From: Simmondsia chinensis
Lineage: Eukaryota; Streptophyta; Magnoliopsida; Caryophyllales; Simmondsiaceae
Direction: 5' to 3'
NCBI GenBank assembly: GCA_018398585.1
Contig: JAGTTD010000022.1
Span: 8,471,501 to 8,535,500 of the forward strand
Length of the DNA: 64,000 nt
Shown here: positions 1 through 10,409 of the stretch, piece after piece
Layout: each line of letters opens with the position of its first letter
Numbering within the stretch: the first letter of the stretch is position 1
Program-made: the position numbers and the translations under genes
The notes under the pieces: generated by a model
Told to the model about the DNA's origin: nothing
Databases searched by the model: none
What the model saw: only the letters and a program-made list of their open reading frames with translations

Positions 1-50
1 CCACACTAAATGCTAGTGTATAAAAGGAACATATAAAAATTATGGGTATT

Positions 51-230
51 TCTAACATGTGTCCTGGGCACATGTTAAGGTGCATTAATTGTACAATTTT
101 CTTGCATTTGATTAGCAAAATACAAATGCAAGAAAATTGTATATTTAATATACCATTATTTGGCCAATCAAATGCAAGAAAATTGAGTATTTAGTACACA
201 TTAACATGTGTCATAAGGGCACACGTTAGA
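51..230. mobile_element. Foldback MITE with long imperfect terminal inverted repeats
   Basis: The left arm begins TCTAACATGTGTCC and runs into a TTTTCTTGCATTTGATT block. The right arm read on the minus strand begins TCTAACGTGTGCCC and reaches the same block. The two arms of about 65 bases therefore pair over nearly their whole length with about 50 bases between them. There is no coding capacity. I could not fix a clear target duplication. Short, AT-rich and foldback is the usual look of a MITE, but the superfamily (Mutator-like or other) is undetermined. Confidence 0.7.
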
Positions 231-812
231 AAATTTCAAAAATTATTTAATAACAAACGGGAAAGCAAAAACGTGGCATGATCTGTTGATACAGAATAAA
301 AACGTGGCCAAATCTTCTTATATATTACCGAGTACTGACGCTTCCCCTATAACCGGTTGGTGTTTATAAATGGTGTAATTATATATTCTTGTAATTAGGG
401 ATCAATGTAATAAATAGATTAATACTTAATTTGGTAGGCTTAACTAACCAAATTAGTGATTATTTTAACTTTCCTGTCGCTATGAAGGCCCAAGTGACAT
501 TAATGTTTGGATAAAAAAAAAGCAATATTAATGCAAAAAATTGTAAAGTATTAGAGTGGGTTGGGTGTATGACACACGCATACGCGTCCACCTAGCCTTG
601 TTGAGCTGGCCGGCGCATCGCGGTGTGATGTGTGGACTTTTTTTAATCCGAACTTTTATTTTTAAGACCATTTTATTTTTAAGTTATCATAGAAAATTTA
701 GTAACCAAACCGCTTTTTCCGACTCAATAACCGAGATTTTCAGTTCGGTTTTTTCAGTTTCGATTATATTTTTTCAGTTTTAGGTTATTGTGAAAACCCC
801 TATGTATGACAA
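231..812. other. AT-rich spacer containing a diverged dispersed repeat
   Basis: No gene is visible. About 555-690 resembles 29425-29560: both have a 'cacacacgca' start, a CG-rich stretch, then 'gatg-ggacttttt' and 'ttatttttaagacca-like' AT-rich sequence. This points to two old copies of one dispersed repeat, perhaps an LTR or MITE edge. The class is unknown and the 75-codon open frame here has no coding character. Confidence 0.4.
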
Positions 813-1840
813 TGTAGGAACCAATGTCTTGAAAATCCAATTATTTGTATATAAATATTAATAAATAAAACTTTTTTATCTATTTCTTTTCTAATTATGG
901 TTTACAAGTCAAATATATATGTGATTATTTCTAAAGCATTTGATAAGATAGATGTAGTTCAATACGACATGTCATATTTTGGTTCAAGTGGTTAATGAGA
1001 TTGAGCCACGGAAAGACATAAATCAAAATATGTGTTGTCAAAGCAAGTTCATAGTCGATGACAAGTTTTTGACAACTTGTCTGATAAAACTATTATATGA
1101 TACCTTAGATGCCTTATCTAGGTCATGTGGATAGGGATATAGGAGTATTATATTCGAGTTCGTAAATATGATTGGAACATTGAGCTAGACAAAGTGAGTT
1201 ACTTGTACTTATCTTCTACTGGAAATAAGTGATTCATAATGTATTGTTTGAACGATAACTCTAAATCCCGAGGGTATTCTAGACCTGTGCATGGAGTGTT
1301 AGTTGGTGTACTTAAAAGTTAGGTCTCAAAATGTGACCGAAGTCTTAGGTATATTTGGTATCGGCATGCAGTGTGACAGGGATCAGATATTTAATAAGGA
1401 AACCATAATCTCTTACGAGATATATATGTCCCCTTTATTTGATTCCCAACTTTTTGAATTAATTTAGAAACTTTGGCCAAAATATTCAAAGTGTTGACAT
1501 TTGGAGTTTATACTATGAATTTTTTCATGTATAATTGAATTATTCAGAAAGGTAGTAGTTACAATTATTTTTTCTCATATATATCTAATAGAGGGGTTGT
1601 TATCGAAATAGTCTTTTTGGGAATTATCAAATAAATAAATTTAATTCTAAAGTGCAATACGGTTCATTTAGTGGAATAGTTTTGGTAAATTGTAATCAAA
1701 TATTATCATGATATGATACTTAATTTGATCCATTTGGAGCTAGAGTTAAATTTTCCATAAGGTCCCTACACAAGCATCTACTTTTACACCATTAGAAAAA
1801 TGTTGAAAGAATTCATGAGATGAATTATTTATTCATAAGA

Positions 1841-1923
1841 CGACAACAACAACAACAACAACAAATCCAGTGCCTCAAGGGCTCCCGCATAACCAGGATC
1901 TGGGAGGAGTGGATATACGCAGC
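1841..1923 (-). mobile_element. SINE, 3' part (TTG-tailed), inverted
   Basis: On the minus strand this reads as the 3' end of a tRNA-type plant SINE: 'tatccactcctcccagatcc', 'tatgcgggagcccttgaggc' and a (TTG)n tail, seen on the plus strand as CAA repeats. The same body occurs at 17580-17724 and 24179-24373. Its 5' part continues at 3694-3790 beyond an inserted LTR. Flanks ATTATTTATTCATAAGA (1824-1840) and ATTAATTATTCATGTGA (3791-3807) look like its aged target duplication. Confidence 0.75.
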
Positions 1924-2186
1924 TGATAAGTCTAATTTAGTATATAATTATTTATATCATTTTAATATATTTTTAACCGTTTTATATCAAATTTTTATCG
2001 CTTTTGCTCGGTTTCGCTCATATTGCCATTTTCTTGCAAAACACTCGTTTTATGCTAAATCTTGCTAGTTTTTATCATTAACATCAACAAGTAAAAGCAA
2101 GATACACCAAACCAAAGCAAAAAATGGGCAAAACATAATAATTAACATGGCTAAAGCAAGAACACAATAAGTTTATACACAATGCA

Positions 2187-2735
2187 ATTCAACTTGCAAA
2201 AATGGGCAACAAAATGAACAAATCAAGTGCAAAGATGAGTTGTACACTTCAATTACATGTTAATAATGATGTCAAGGCTCAGTTTTTGGTGGAAAAAGCA
2301 GAAAAGAATGAAAAACAAATAAGCAAAAATAGCAGCTGCAGAGAATGTAAAACAACTATGAACAATTTACTTCAACTTGCAAATTTGGGTGGCAAAATGG
2401 AGAAATAAGGTGAAAGAACTTCTTGTGCGCTTCTTTAACATGTTAGACTTTATGTTAAAACTGATTTTGGGCGGCCAAAGCTAGAAAAAAGTGAAGAAAA
2501 ACAGCAAAGGATAACAAGTTGCAGAAACTGAAAACCAACCTGCACAATTCACTTCAACTTGCAATTTTGGGTGGAAAAATTGACGAATCAAGTGAAAGAA
2601 CATCTTGTACACTTCAATAGCATGTTCAAGTTGATGTTAAGACTGATTTTGGGTGGCCATAGTTGAAGAAAAATGAAGAAATCAGCAGCAAGTTGCAAAC
2701 CTGCAGAATTGGCAGCAGCTGTAGATGCGTGGTGC
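2187..2735 (+). repeat. 182-bp tandem triplication within the LTR
   Basis: Three diverged units start at about 2187, 2369 and 2551 with 'attcaacttgcaa' or 'acttcaacttgcaa' followed by 'tgggyrrcaaaa'. Each holds a 'cttgtacacttc' block and an 'actgattttgggyggcca' block. The sister LTR at 31305-32733 carries only one unit (about 32300-32460), so the expansion is specific to this copy or its subfamily. The open frame at 2202-2408 is a by-product. Confidence 0.65.
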
Positions 2736-2791
2736 AATGAGCTTTTAGCTTGCAATTTTTTGTAATTTTTTTAAATTCCAACCTTATGCAA

Positions 2792-2800
2792 TATAAATAG
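2792..2800 (+). promoter_or_regulatory. TATA box of the gypsy-type LTR
   Basis: TATAAATAG lies just downstream of the tandem repeats and upstream of a leader-like stretch. The position is typical for an LTR promoter. Prediction from sequence only. Confidence 0.45.
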
Positions 2801-3693
2801 GGATTCTTATGAGGTGTTTTAGCATCATTAAATCCAGAAAAATCAAATACAAAGTACAGAAATAAGGTAGAAAATCATAGGAAGAAAGGAGGAGAAAAGA
2901 AGAAGTTTGGTCTGAAATTTTGCATTTTCAAGTTCTTTTCTATCCTTCTCTTCATTAAGTTCATGAATTTTGTGTTAAATATGTCTTATATTAAGTTTAT
3001 TATGAACTAATTTTGTTATTCTAAGGCTACGATGTAGCCTAAGTTGTAATATACGCTTATTTCTAATTCAAAGTATTCAATGTTTATGTTATTGTGTTGT
3101 TGAAGTGTTTATCATTGCTCTTCATGAGTTTTAAATGCTTGATCACCATTTAAAGCCTATAATGATTCATAATGATTCCGAGAGGAGATTTTGATGATTG
3201 TTGAGGTGATAGGCACCACAAATTGGGCGAATACTCAACAGAGATTAAGGCGATTTGTGTGGTTTTCAAAAAGAAAATCATAGATCTTTAAAAACTTTTT
3301 TCTTATTTAAATTCATGCACGAGAGTGATGGGTTAATATGTTAAAGAGTATGTCAAATGTTGCTCTAGAGAGAATATTTAGTAAATTAGGATTTTCAACA
3401 ATCAATACACAGTAACAACTTGAATATCGAGAATAGAAATGCGTATTGATGCAACTAAGGTGAAATCGGATGCCTTAGACTTTATAAACTGATAAAAACC
3501 AGCAAAAAATTAGCACATTCTAATCTCGTTTTAACTTTTATTTCTTTTTATTTTATTTTACTTTATTTCATATCAAAATCCTAAATGTTTCGGTCTTTTA
3601 AATAGTATTGAAGCTACTAATTTTAGTATTCACTTAATACAATCCTCGTGGGAACGATACTCTACTCACTTCTATATTACGTGGTACGACTAA

Positions 3694-3790
3694 CGCATAA
3701 GCAGGATCTGGGAGGAGTAGATGTACCCAACCTTTCCCCTTCAGGGTGTAACCCTGCCCAGAGGCTGTTTCTGAGGATCCCCAACCTCAA
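3694..3790 (-). mobile_element. SINE, 5' part, inverted
   Basis: On the minus strand it reads 'gaggttggggatcctcagaa', 'acagcctctgggcagggtta' and 'caccctgaaggggaaagg', the body of the SINE whose 3' part is at 1841-1923. Its last 36 bases (3694-3729) repeat bases 1886-1921, so the inserted LTR is flanked by a 36-bp duplication, not the usual 5 bp. Confidence 0.7.
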
Positions 3791-4540
3791 ATTAATTATT
3801 CATGTGATGAGTAAATTTAAAATTTCTAAACAGTATTCATTAGATGAATAAAATTAAATTCATAAAATAAAATAATTTTTAAAAAAAAAATTTTATAAGA
3901 TGAATTTTTACATGTGGAAAACCATAAAAAAAAAAAAATTAAAAACTGCACGGCCATCCACATTAACAAAGGCGAACGAACCAGTGCTTGGTCCAACGCA
4001 GTCAGTCCTTGCCCAGAGCGTGCCATGCTTTGGCAACGGCGCGGACCAACTAGAACGTGCCACGTTTTGTATTTTTAAAACGGTGTCATTTTTGATGTGT
4101 TTTTGGGTATCTCTCATCGAATTAAGGTTTAGCATCAATTAATTTTACAATTTTCTGAGAGTATGGAATTTTAGAGAATTAAAAAAGGAGAAATTTCTAT
4201 TGAAATTTTTTCTCCAGCTCAAAATTTTTCGAAACCCACCCTCCGGGTGTTTAGAGGAGATTGTGTTGAAGGTCTCACGGTCCCAGCAATTTCTTGGAGC
4301 AGCATTAAGATCTACATCTAGATATTTTCCGATCTTTTTCCCTTTAGTTTTTCACGTTTTTATTTATTTACAGTATTTATTATGCTTGTTATTTTTCATG
4401 TTATTCTTATGAATGCATTAGAGTAGAGGCATATAGATTTAAAATTGGGAATTTTAAATCACCTGTAGTTAAGAATTTTAAATCATTCCACTACGTTAAT
4501 TCAATTAGTTTAGGAAATATTTTTGAAATACGTCCTAACA

Positions 4541-4905
4541 ATTGGTAATAGAGTTAGTCTCTAATCACATTCATAATATATATGATAAGTATATTAAATC
4601 GAAATAAATAGATTTCTGAATGAATAAAATAGAGATTTTATTAATAGAAAGGAGAAAGCTGATAGAGTAATTAAAAGTTATTTAATAATGATCATACTCA
4701 TCGATTCATTTCTAAGTTGTTTAAAACTTCGATTGAATTAGAAGATTAATTGAGATTCAACAATTATGATTTTCAAAGTAGTGTTTTAGATATCTCTGAC
4801 ATGATTTTACATATCTAATAAGATTGACAATTTACATAAGATTATTGACCTAATTAGATTAGAATCAATAATTAAATTAATTTTTTGCTGACGCTGACGT
4901 TGGCA
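4541..4905 (+). mobile_element. PBS and truncated leader of copia element A
   Basis: The PBS-like ATTGGTAATAGAG is followed by 'tctaatcacattcataat' and 'aaataaatagattt', which match the leader of element B just after its PBS (9284 onward). Similarity fades at 'gctgacgctgacgttgg', the counterpart of 'ctgacgcggttgttagcgtt' in B. No coding sequence remains. Confidence 0.6.
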
Positions 4906-5589
4906 ATGACATTAGTGCTTGGGTCCAGGTCTGTTATGTCTCTTGTCGTAGCGAAAATCTAGGCACTGACATCCAACCAAGGAATAGAGGTTTGCGCACC
5001 AAGTGACTATGTCAACGCAATGATCGGAGCATGATGCGCTTAAGGCCAGACATCACCTCGTGCATGGCATCACAATGTTAAGGGTATTACACATGTCCAC
5101 TTCACCTTTTATATGGTTTCTTGGACTCGGAAGCTCGGGAAATCATCCTAGTTAAGTAGAAATCCTTCAACACTTTGATTTGATAAGCGGTTTGACTTTT
5201 AGCTCCTCAAGGATTGAAACTTATGCTTATTTAAGTCTTAGGGTCAACTTATATAAGTCATGAATCACTTCCATGTTGGAGAAATTTTCACCACATCTTT
5301 GTTATCTTTTCCTTAAACTAGGAGAAATTGTACGGGTTGCATAAAGCTCTTCTAGGTCTTCATTTTGATATGTGACTTGCACTATTACTTCCATCGGATT
5401 AAAAGTTATGTTGGTTCAAAGTTACAAGATATTTAATAAAAAAAAAGTGTAAATAGAAAAGGGAGTAAAAGATGATAAGCATTGACTGGAAATTAAAACG
5501 TTGACTATATTCTTCAACAAAGCATCAACCTCCATTCACACCTCCACTACTACCACCGGCGCTGGCAATCTCCGACTTCCCCGAAGCCC
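4906..5589. other. Unassigned intergenic sequence
   Basis: I see no gene, RNA or clear repeat here. It lies between the stump of element A and the start of the minisatellite tract, and may be an old retroelement flank. Confidence 0.3.
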
Positions 5590-5990
5590 TAGCTAGCCCA
5601 AACCACAGCTCGCCCCTAAACCTAGCTCGCCGAAACCACGACTCACCACTAAGCCTGGCTCGCCTAAATCATGTCTAGCCCCTAAGCCTAGCTCGCCTAA
5701 ACCACGGCTCGCCCTTAAACTTTGCTCGCCCAAACCACGGTTGGCGCCTAAGCCTGGCTCGCCCAAACCATAGCTCGCCCTTAAGCCTGCTTGCCCAAAC
5801 CATGACTCGCCCATAAGCTTGGCTCGGTCAAACCATGGCTCGCTGCTAAGCCTGGGTTGCCCACGCCGTGGCGTGCCCAGATTTTGGCTCGCCCCAAACT
5901 TTGGCTCGCCCCAACCTGTAGCTCGACCTCACCATAGCTCGCCCCAAACTCTGGCTCGCCCTGACCTTTAGCTCAACCAAACCAATGGCT
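5590..5990 (+). repeat. GC-rich minisatellite (AGCTCGCC / CTAAGCCT units)
   Basis: Degenerate tandem units of about 34 bases alternate 'ggctcgccc' with 'aaaccacg' and 'ctaagcct'. At least ten are recognisable. The GC content stands out from the AT-rich surroundings. The minus-strand open frames at 5593-5814 and 5846-6070, rich in GLGE- and RASxGLGE-like repeats, are translations of the repeat and not genes. Confidence 0.7.
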
Positions 5991-6030
5991 CTCCTTGACT
6001 TCTGACCCAACTTGATCCGTAGTGCATGTC

Positions 6031-6292
6031 GACCTGTTAATTGTCGTGCTCCGGTGACCATCTTGAACATCCACGCAAGGCTTCATCTTCGGCCACCCCG
6101 CGAGACGTCATCAACCACTGCTAGAGTTTCGCACCACAAAAACCACCAGTGCACCGAATTTGACCTGTTAATCGTCGTGCTCCGGTGACCATCTTGAACA
6201 TCCACGCAAGGCTTCATCTTCGGCCACCACGCGAGACGTCATCAACCACTGCTAGAGTTTCGCACCACAAAAACCACCAGTGCACCGACTTT
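6031..6292 (+). repeat. Tandem duplication, 131-bp unit
   Basis: The segment beginning 'gacctgttaatTgtcgtgct' (6031) is repeated almost identically from 6162 'gacctgttaatCgtcgtgct'. I see only a handful of differences, so the duplication is recent compared with the arrays around it. Confidence 0.85.
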
Positions 6293-6339
6293 CACCGGTC
6301 AACCACCACCCACCATGGTCAGATGACTCAAACCCTTTC

Positions 6340-7053
6340 TCTATGCTTCAAACCCTAATTTGGGTTAATTTTCATTACAATCTTTTCTTAATTCAACCCT
6401 ACAAGTTTCAGTTTTTATTACCATCTTTGTTTAATTCAACCGTAGGAGGGTCAGTTTTCGTCACAATCCTTATTTATTTCAACCATAAACGGGTCAGGAT
6501 TTCATCACAATTTTTGTCTAATTCTACCCTAAAAGAATTAGTTTTCATTACAATCTTAGCTTAATTCAAGTTTCAAATGGTCAATTTTCCTTACAATCTT
6601 TGATTAATTCTTGATTTATCCAAAACCTAAATGGTTAATTTTAATTACAATTTTTATTCCACTCAACCCTTAACTTGGGTCATTTTTTATTACATCTTCA
6701 AGTTGGCTCAACCTTAAAGGGCTAATTTTCATCATAGTCTCAGTTTAGTTCAACCTTGATTGAGCTGAACTTCACAATGATCCCAACTTAGTTCAACCCT
6801 GATTGAACCAATTTTGATTGCAATCTCAGTCAATTTCAGTTTAAATCAGTCCTAGTTCAGCCAATTTTTCATCATAATTTCAATATAGTTCAATTCTAGT
6901 TAAATCAATTGTTGTTACAATCTTTATTTAGTTCAACCCTGAATGAGTCAATTTTTGTTAGAATTTTGGTCTAGCTCAACCCTGATTGAACCAATTGTCA
7001 TTGCTATCTCTACTCGCTTTGACCCTAAATGAGTTAGTTCATGCCACGAACTC
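6340..7053 (+). repeat. Hairpin-forming minisatellite of about 44 bp, left half
   Basis: Degenerate units have the form 'ttcaaccctrattgggtcaa', then 'ttttcattacaatctt'. Many contain a short inverted repeat, for example AACCC..GGGTT or TTCAA..TTGAA, with the loop in the middle of the unit. The array resumes at 15577 after copia element B, which inserted into it. The open frame at 6280-6564 lies in this array and is not a gene. Confidence 0.65.
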
Positions 7054-8552
7054 GGTTCTGTTATGAACAGTGTCCTGAAATCCAGATTTGTTCTCGATAT
7101 ATTATTTTAATTAATAAATAAAATTGAAGTTTCAGTCGTTTCCTAGTTAAATTTGTGTATTTGAGCATCTATACTGCATGTGATTTTCTTTTGGGAAATA
7201 TCCATCAGATAGGTGTAGTCCTCAGACTACAATTTATATGTTTGTTCTAAGTGGCTTATGAGATTAAGCCACAGATAGACTTGGAACAAATGATATGGAT
7301 TGTTATATGAAAGACTCGTAGTCGAAGACAAGTCTGTACCACTTGTATGCTAAGACTATAACGTGACACTTTAGATGGTTTGTCTTGGTCATGTGGATGG
7401 AGATCCAAAAGTGTTAGGTTAGTGTGTTTGACACACTGAGTTGGACCATGTGGGTTACTTATTTCTAGACTACTATCAGAGATGAGTGATTCACGCTGTA
7501 CTATTTGTACGACGACTCTAAATCCTGAGGGTATTCTGGACTTGTGCATGGAACGTTAGTTACTTTGGTGTATTATAAGTAAGGTCTAAACGAAAGACTG
7601 AAATCCCACGTACACTGGGTAGCTGCGTGAAGTGTGACAAGGATCCGGTATTCAATAGGGAATCTACAGTCTCTTATGAGATACAGATGTCCCCTTAGCT
7701 GATTTGCAAATATTTGAATAGTTTGAAATTTTTGGCCAAAGTATTTTAAGTGTTCGACATTTGGAATTTATACTGTGAATATGTTCAAGTATAAATGAAT
7801 TATTCAGTGAAGGGCGAGTCGGTAACTAATGGATAAGCTTCGAGAAGGATAATGGTAGTGGCTATATTTATCCTTTGTCATGGACATCTTCTGGAGAGGT
7901 TGTTGTCATCAATACAGTATATTAGGGAGATGTTGAATAAATAGTTTAAGTCTGGAGTGCAGTGAGATTTATTTAGTGGAATTAAGTCTCATTAAATAGT
8001 AATTAAATTAATATCATGAGATGATTTAATTTAACCCATTTGGTGCTAGATTTAGATTGTTCCTGAGGTCCCTACGCAAGCCTCTATATTTACCGCCATT
8101 AGAAAAATATTAAAGAATTCATGAGATGAATTATTTATCCATAAGATAGGTAAATTAATTTTTCAAATATTATTCATGAGATGAATAAAAATTAAAAATT
8201 ATAAAATAAAATAATTTTGAAAAATTAAAATTCATAAGATGAATTTTTACATGTGGGAAACAAAACAAAATAAAAAAAAATACAAAGAAAAACCTGCACG
8301 GTAGCGATCCGCGTGAACCGGATCCAACGAATCAGCACGCGACACGTGCCCACAAGGGCTATCTGCGTCCCCAGGCGGGGACCAATCACGCGTTGACATG
8401 TGTCATGCATTTTGAATTAAAATAACAAGCGCGAATTTGGGACGATGAAACGACGGGTTTTGAGTTGTTTTTAAAACTAAATGCTGCGTTTTTGTTTTAA
8501 ACTGGCGAATCCCTTTTCGATTAAAATTAGTTTTTTCGCTCTTGTATATTCC

Positions 8553-8560
8553 TATAAATA
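8553..8560 (+). promoter_or_regulatory. TATA box of element B 5' LTR
   Basis: TATAAATA sits in 'cctataaatagaagggc' and is preserved at 14864-14871 in the 3' LTR. Transcription would start some 30 bases downstream. Confidence 0.6.
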
Positions 8561-9039
8561 GAAGGGCTTATTACGAGGTTTGGTATTCGAAGTCAAAATA
8601 TTTCTTTGGGGTTTTTGAAATTGTTTTGGAGACCCAGTTTAATATTTTTCGGAGCCCACCCTCCGAGCAGTTCAAGTTATTGGGTAGAAGGTCTCGGGGT
8701 CTCGATTTTGATGAATATTATTGTTTTTCTGATTTTTCTTTTATTGGAGCAATTCTAGGTATGTTTTTTTTTTTTTCCTTCTTCTTTTAGTTTCACTTTT
8801 CTATTTATTTACAGTTTTCGTTATCATACCTGTTTAAGTTTATGTATTGTTATGAATGTATTAGAGTAAAAGACTTGTAGATCTAAATTAAGAATTTAAA
8901 TCTGATGATTTAAATTATGAATTTAAGCCAGTAGATTTAAAATTAAGAATTTTAAATTAACCCTAAGTTTAGAGTTATGAATTCTAAACCTGTTCCACTG
9001 CGTAATCTTTAGGGAGAATTTTTAAAATTCATCCCAACA

Positions 9040-9268
9040 ACCGGTATTAGGGCAAAAGGTTTATAGAGATAAACCTAATCCCGGGAACTCTCGCACGTAA
9101 GGTGTCACGAAGCGTGACTCTCCGACTGGGGGCTTAGGTAGAGAGAAGAGTCTCGTACTCTAAGTGCTGTAATAGGTGCCTATTGTTGTGACCATGGTTG
9201 TGAACTGTGAACCCAATAGTCGGCATCAGAGTTTATTTTCCAACAAAATTCATATGTTTTTCCCAACA
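9040..9268 (+). repeat. LTR extension derived from PBS and leader
   Basis: An internal CCCAACA (9033-9039) is followed by ACCGGTATTAGGG, a decayed PBS. About 170 bases then match the element C leader (the 'ggaactctcgcacgt' and 'ggcttaggtagagagaag' blocks). A second decayed PBS, CGGCATCAGAG, follows at 9221, then a new LTR end. The same arrangement is in the 3' LTR (15344-15576), so it has been copied through reverse transcription. Confidence 0.75.
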
Positions 9269-9283
9269 ATTGGTATCAGAGCC
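9269..9283 (+). promoter_or_regulatory. Primer-binding site of element B
   Basis: ATTGGTATCAGAGCC begins immediately after the LTR and matches the 3' end of plant initiator tRNA-Met, the standard primer for copia elements. Confidence 0.9.
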
Positions 9284-9651
9284 AGCCTCTGATTACATTC
9301 ATAATGTACATGACTGGGTATAATAAGACTGAAATAAATAGATTTGCGAATTAATAAAATAGAGATTTTATTAAGAAGTAAAATTAGTTTAATTTGAGAC
9401 ATTGATTTAAATTGTTTAAATTGATAATGAATTAATGATTTATTCAGATGATTGTATTTTTTAATTTAAATTGTTTAAATCGGTTTAAAAGATTTAATAG
9501 TTAACTAGGTTGTTTATAGTAATGATTTAAATTGTTTAAATAGTTAAAGAATTAATCGTTGATTCGGAACAACCCACAAATTTGCGATTGTGTTGTTCGT
9601 ATAATGAGATTGTACCTTTTTAGTCATGATTTACGAAATCGGACAAAATTG

Positions 9652-10409
9652 ATCTAATAGGATTAGATTCAAATATTTTTATAAATTTGGATAAAGTTAA
9701 TCTAATGAGATTTGATTTAATTATTTTATACGAAATCGGATAAAATTGATTTAATTATATTAAATTCAATTTATTTTAAAATTAAAAAAAAGAAAAAAAT
9801 TTCTGACGCGGTTGTTAGCGTTAGGTATTTTAAAAAAAATTTTTATTTATTGATTTGCATAACAATTATTAATTAATTTTCTTTTAGAGTGAGATTCTAA
9901 ATTAAATTATGAGATAATTTAAGTTATAAATCAGAGTATTTTAAATAAAAGTTATTTGAAGTTATTTTAGAAGAAGATTCTGAAATAGACTATAAGATAG
10001 TCTAAGTTAACTTTAATTTTAAAATAAAAGTTGAATTTTGTTAATTAAATTTTAGAATAAGATTCTAAACTAGACAATTGGATAGTCTAAGCTTGTTTGA
10101 TTTTAGAATAAGATTTTGAAAAATAGACTATGGGATAGTCTATGCATAAAATAGCTATTAATAAAATTATTTTAATTTAATTTTGGAATTAGATTTTGAA
10201 AAGTAGATTATGTGATAATCTAAATTAAATATTAGAATTGTTTTAATTAAAATTAATTTATTTATTTTATTCATTGGATTTTAGAATGAGATTCTAATCT
10301 AAGATTATGAGATAATCTATACTGTAAAATAATAGCATTTTAAATAAATAAATTAAATAATTTTGGTTAATCTTAGAATGAGATTCTAAAGGGGATTATG
10401 AGATAATCC
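9652..10409 (+). repeat. Array of short perfect hairpins in the element B leader
   Basis: Repeated units carry 17-base inverted repeats with a 7-bp stem and a 3-base loop. Class 1 examples: 9904-9920, 9987-10003, 10125-10141, 10205-10221, 10302-10318, 10393-10409. Stems read AAATTAT, AGACTAT, AGATTAT or GGATTAT, each with its exact complement. Class 2, upstream of the class 1 hairpin in a unit: 10052-10068, 10281-10297, 10373-10389 with stem TTAGAAT. One class 1 copy (10072-10088) has a single mismatch. There is no coding sequence. The role is unknown. Confidence 0.8.

Larger units (their letters stand above)
1924..3693 (+). repeat. Gypsy-type LTR (solo, 3'-truncated) inside the SINE
   Basis: It starts TGATAAGTCTAATTTAG and matches, in inverse orientation, the complete solo LTR at 31305-32733. 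The match includes the 'aaatcttgc', 'tgcaagatacaccaaac' and 'caatcctcgtggga' blocks. The other copy continues about 40 bases further to its CA end, so this copy is truncated at 'gtggtacgac'. It carries its own TATA box (2792-2800) and a triplicated segment (2187-2735). There is no internal region, so it is a solo LTR. Assignment to gypsy is inference; no protein domain is present. Confidence 0.65.
813..4540 (+). repeat. LTR of copia element A (interrupted)
   Basis: The LTR starts TGTAGGAACC and ends CCTAACA, followed directly by a PBS-like ATTGGTAATAGAG. Blocks such as the 'gattgagccacgg' stretch, the 'ctctaaatcc-gagggtattct' stretch and 'aattcatgagatgaa' match the LTRs of elements B and C in order, so it is the same family. 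About 1,950 bases of foreign DNA (1841-3790) sit inside it. No partner LTR lies in the window. The internal region is cut off near 4900, so this is a truncated copy. Confidence 0.75.
7059..9268 (+). repeat. 5' LTR of copia element B
   Basis: It is about 2,210 bases, starts TGTTATGAAC and ends CCCAACA. It contains a TATA box (8553-8560) and a 3' extension (9040-9268) that looks like captured PBS and leader sequence. The open frames inside (7256-7549, 8225-8410, 8542-8790) are not conserved as genes. Confidence 0.92.

Noticed and set aside
1820..2068. Poly-Gln protein
   Set aside because: The Gln run is the inverted TTG tail of a SINE and the rest is LTR sequence.
5593..6070. Gly/Leu-rich repeat protein on the minus strand
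   Set aside because: The repeats in the protein are a direct translation of the 34-bp minisatellite.
9890..10409. CRISPR-like array
   Set aside because: Units are degenerate with variable spacing and AT-rich spacers that are themselves related; the setting is a plant retrotransposon leader.
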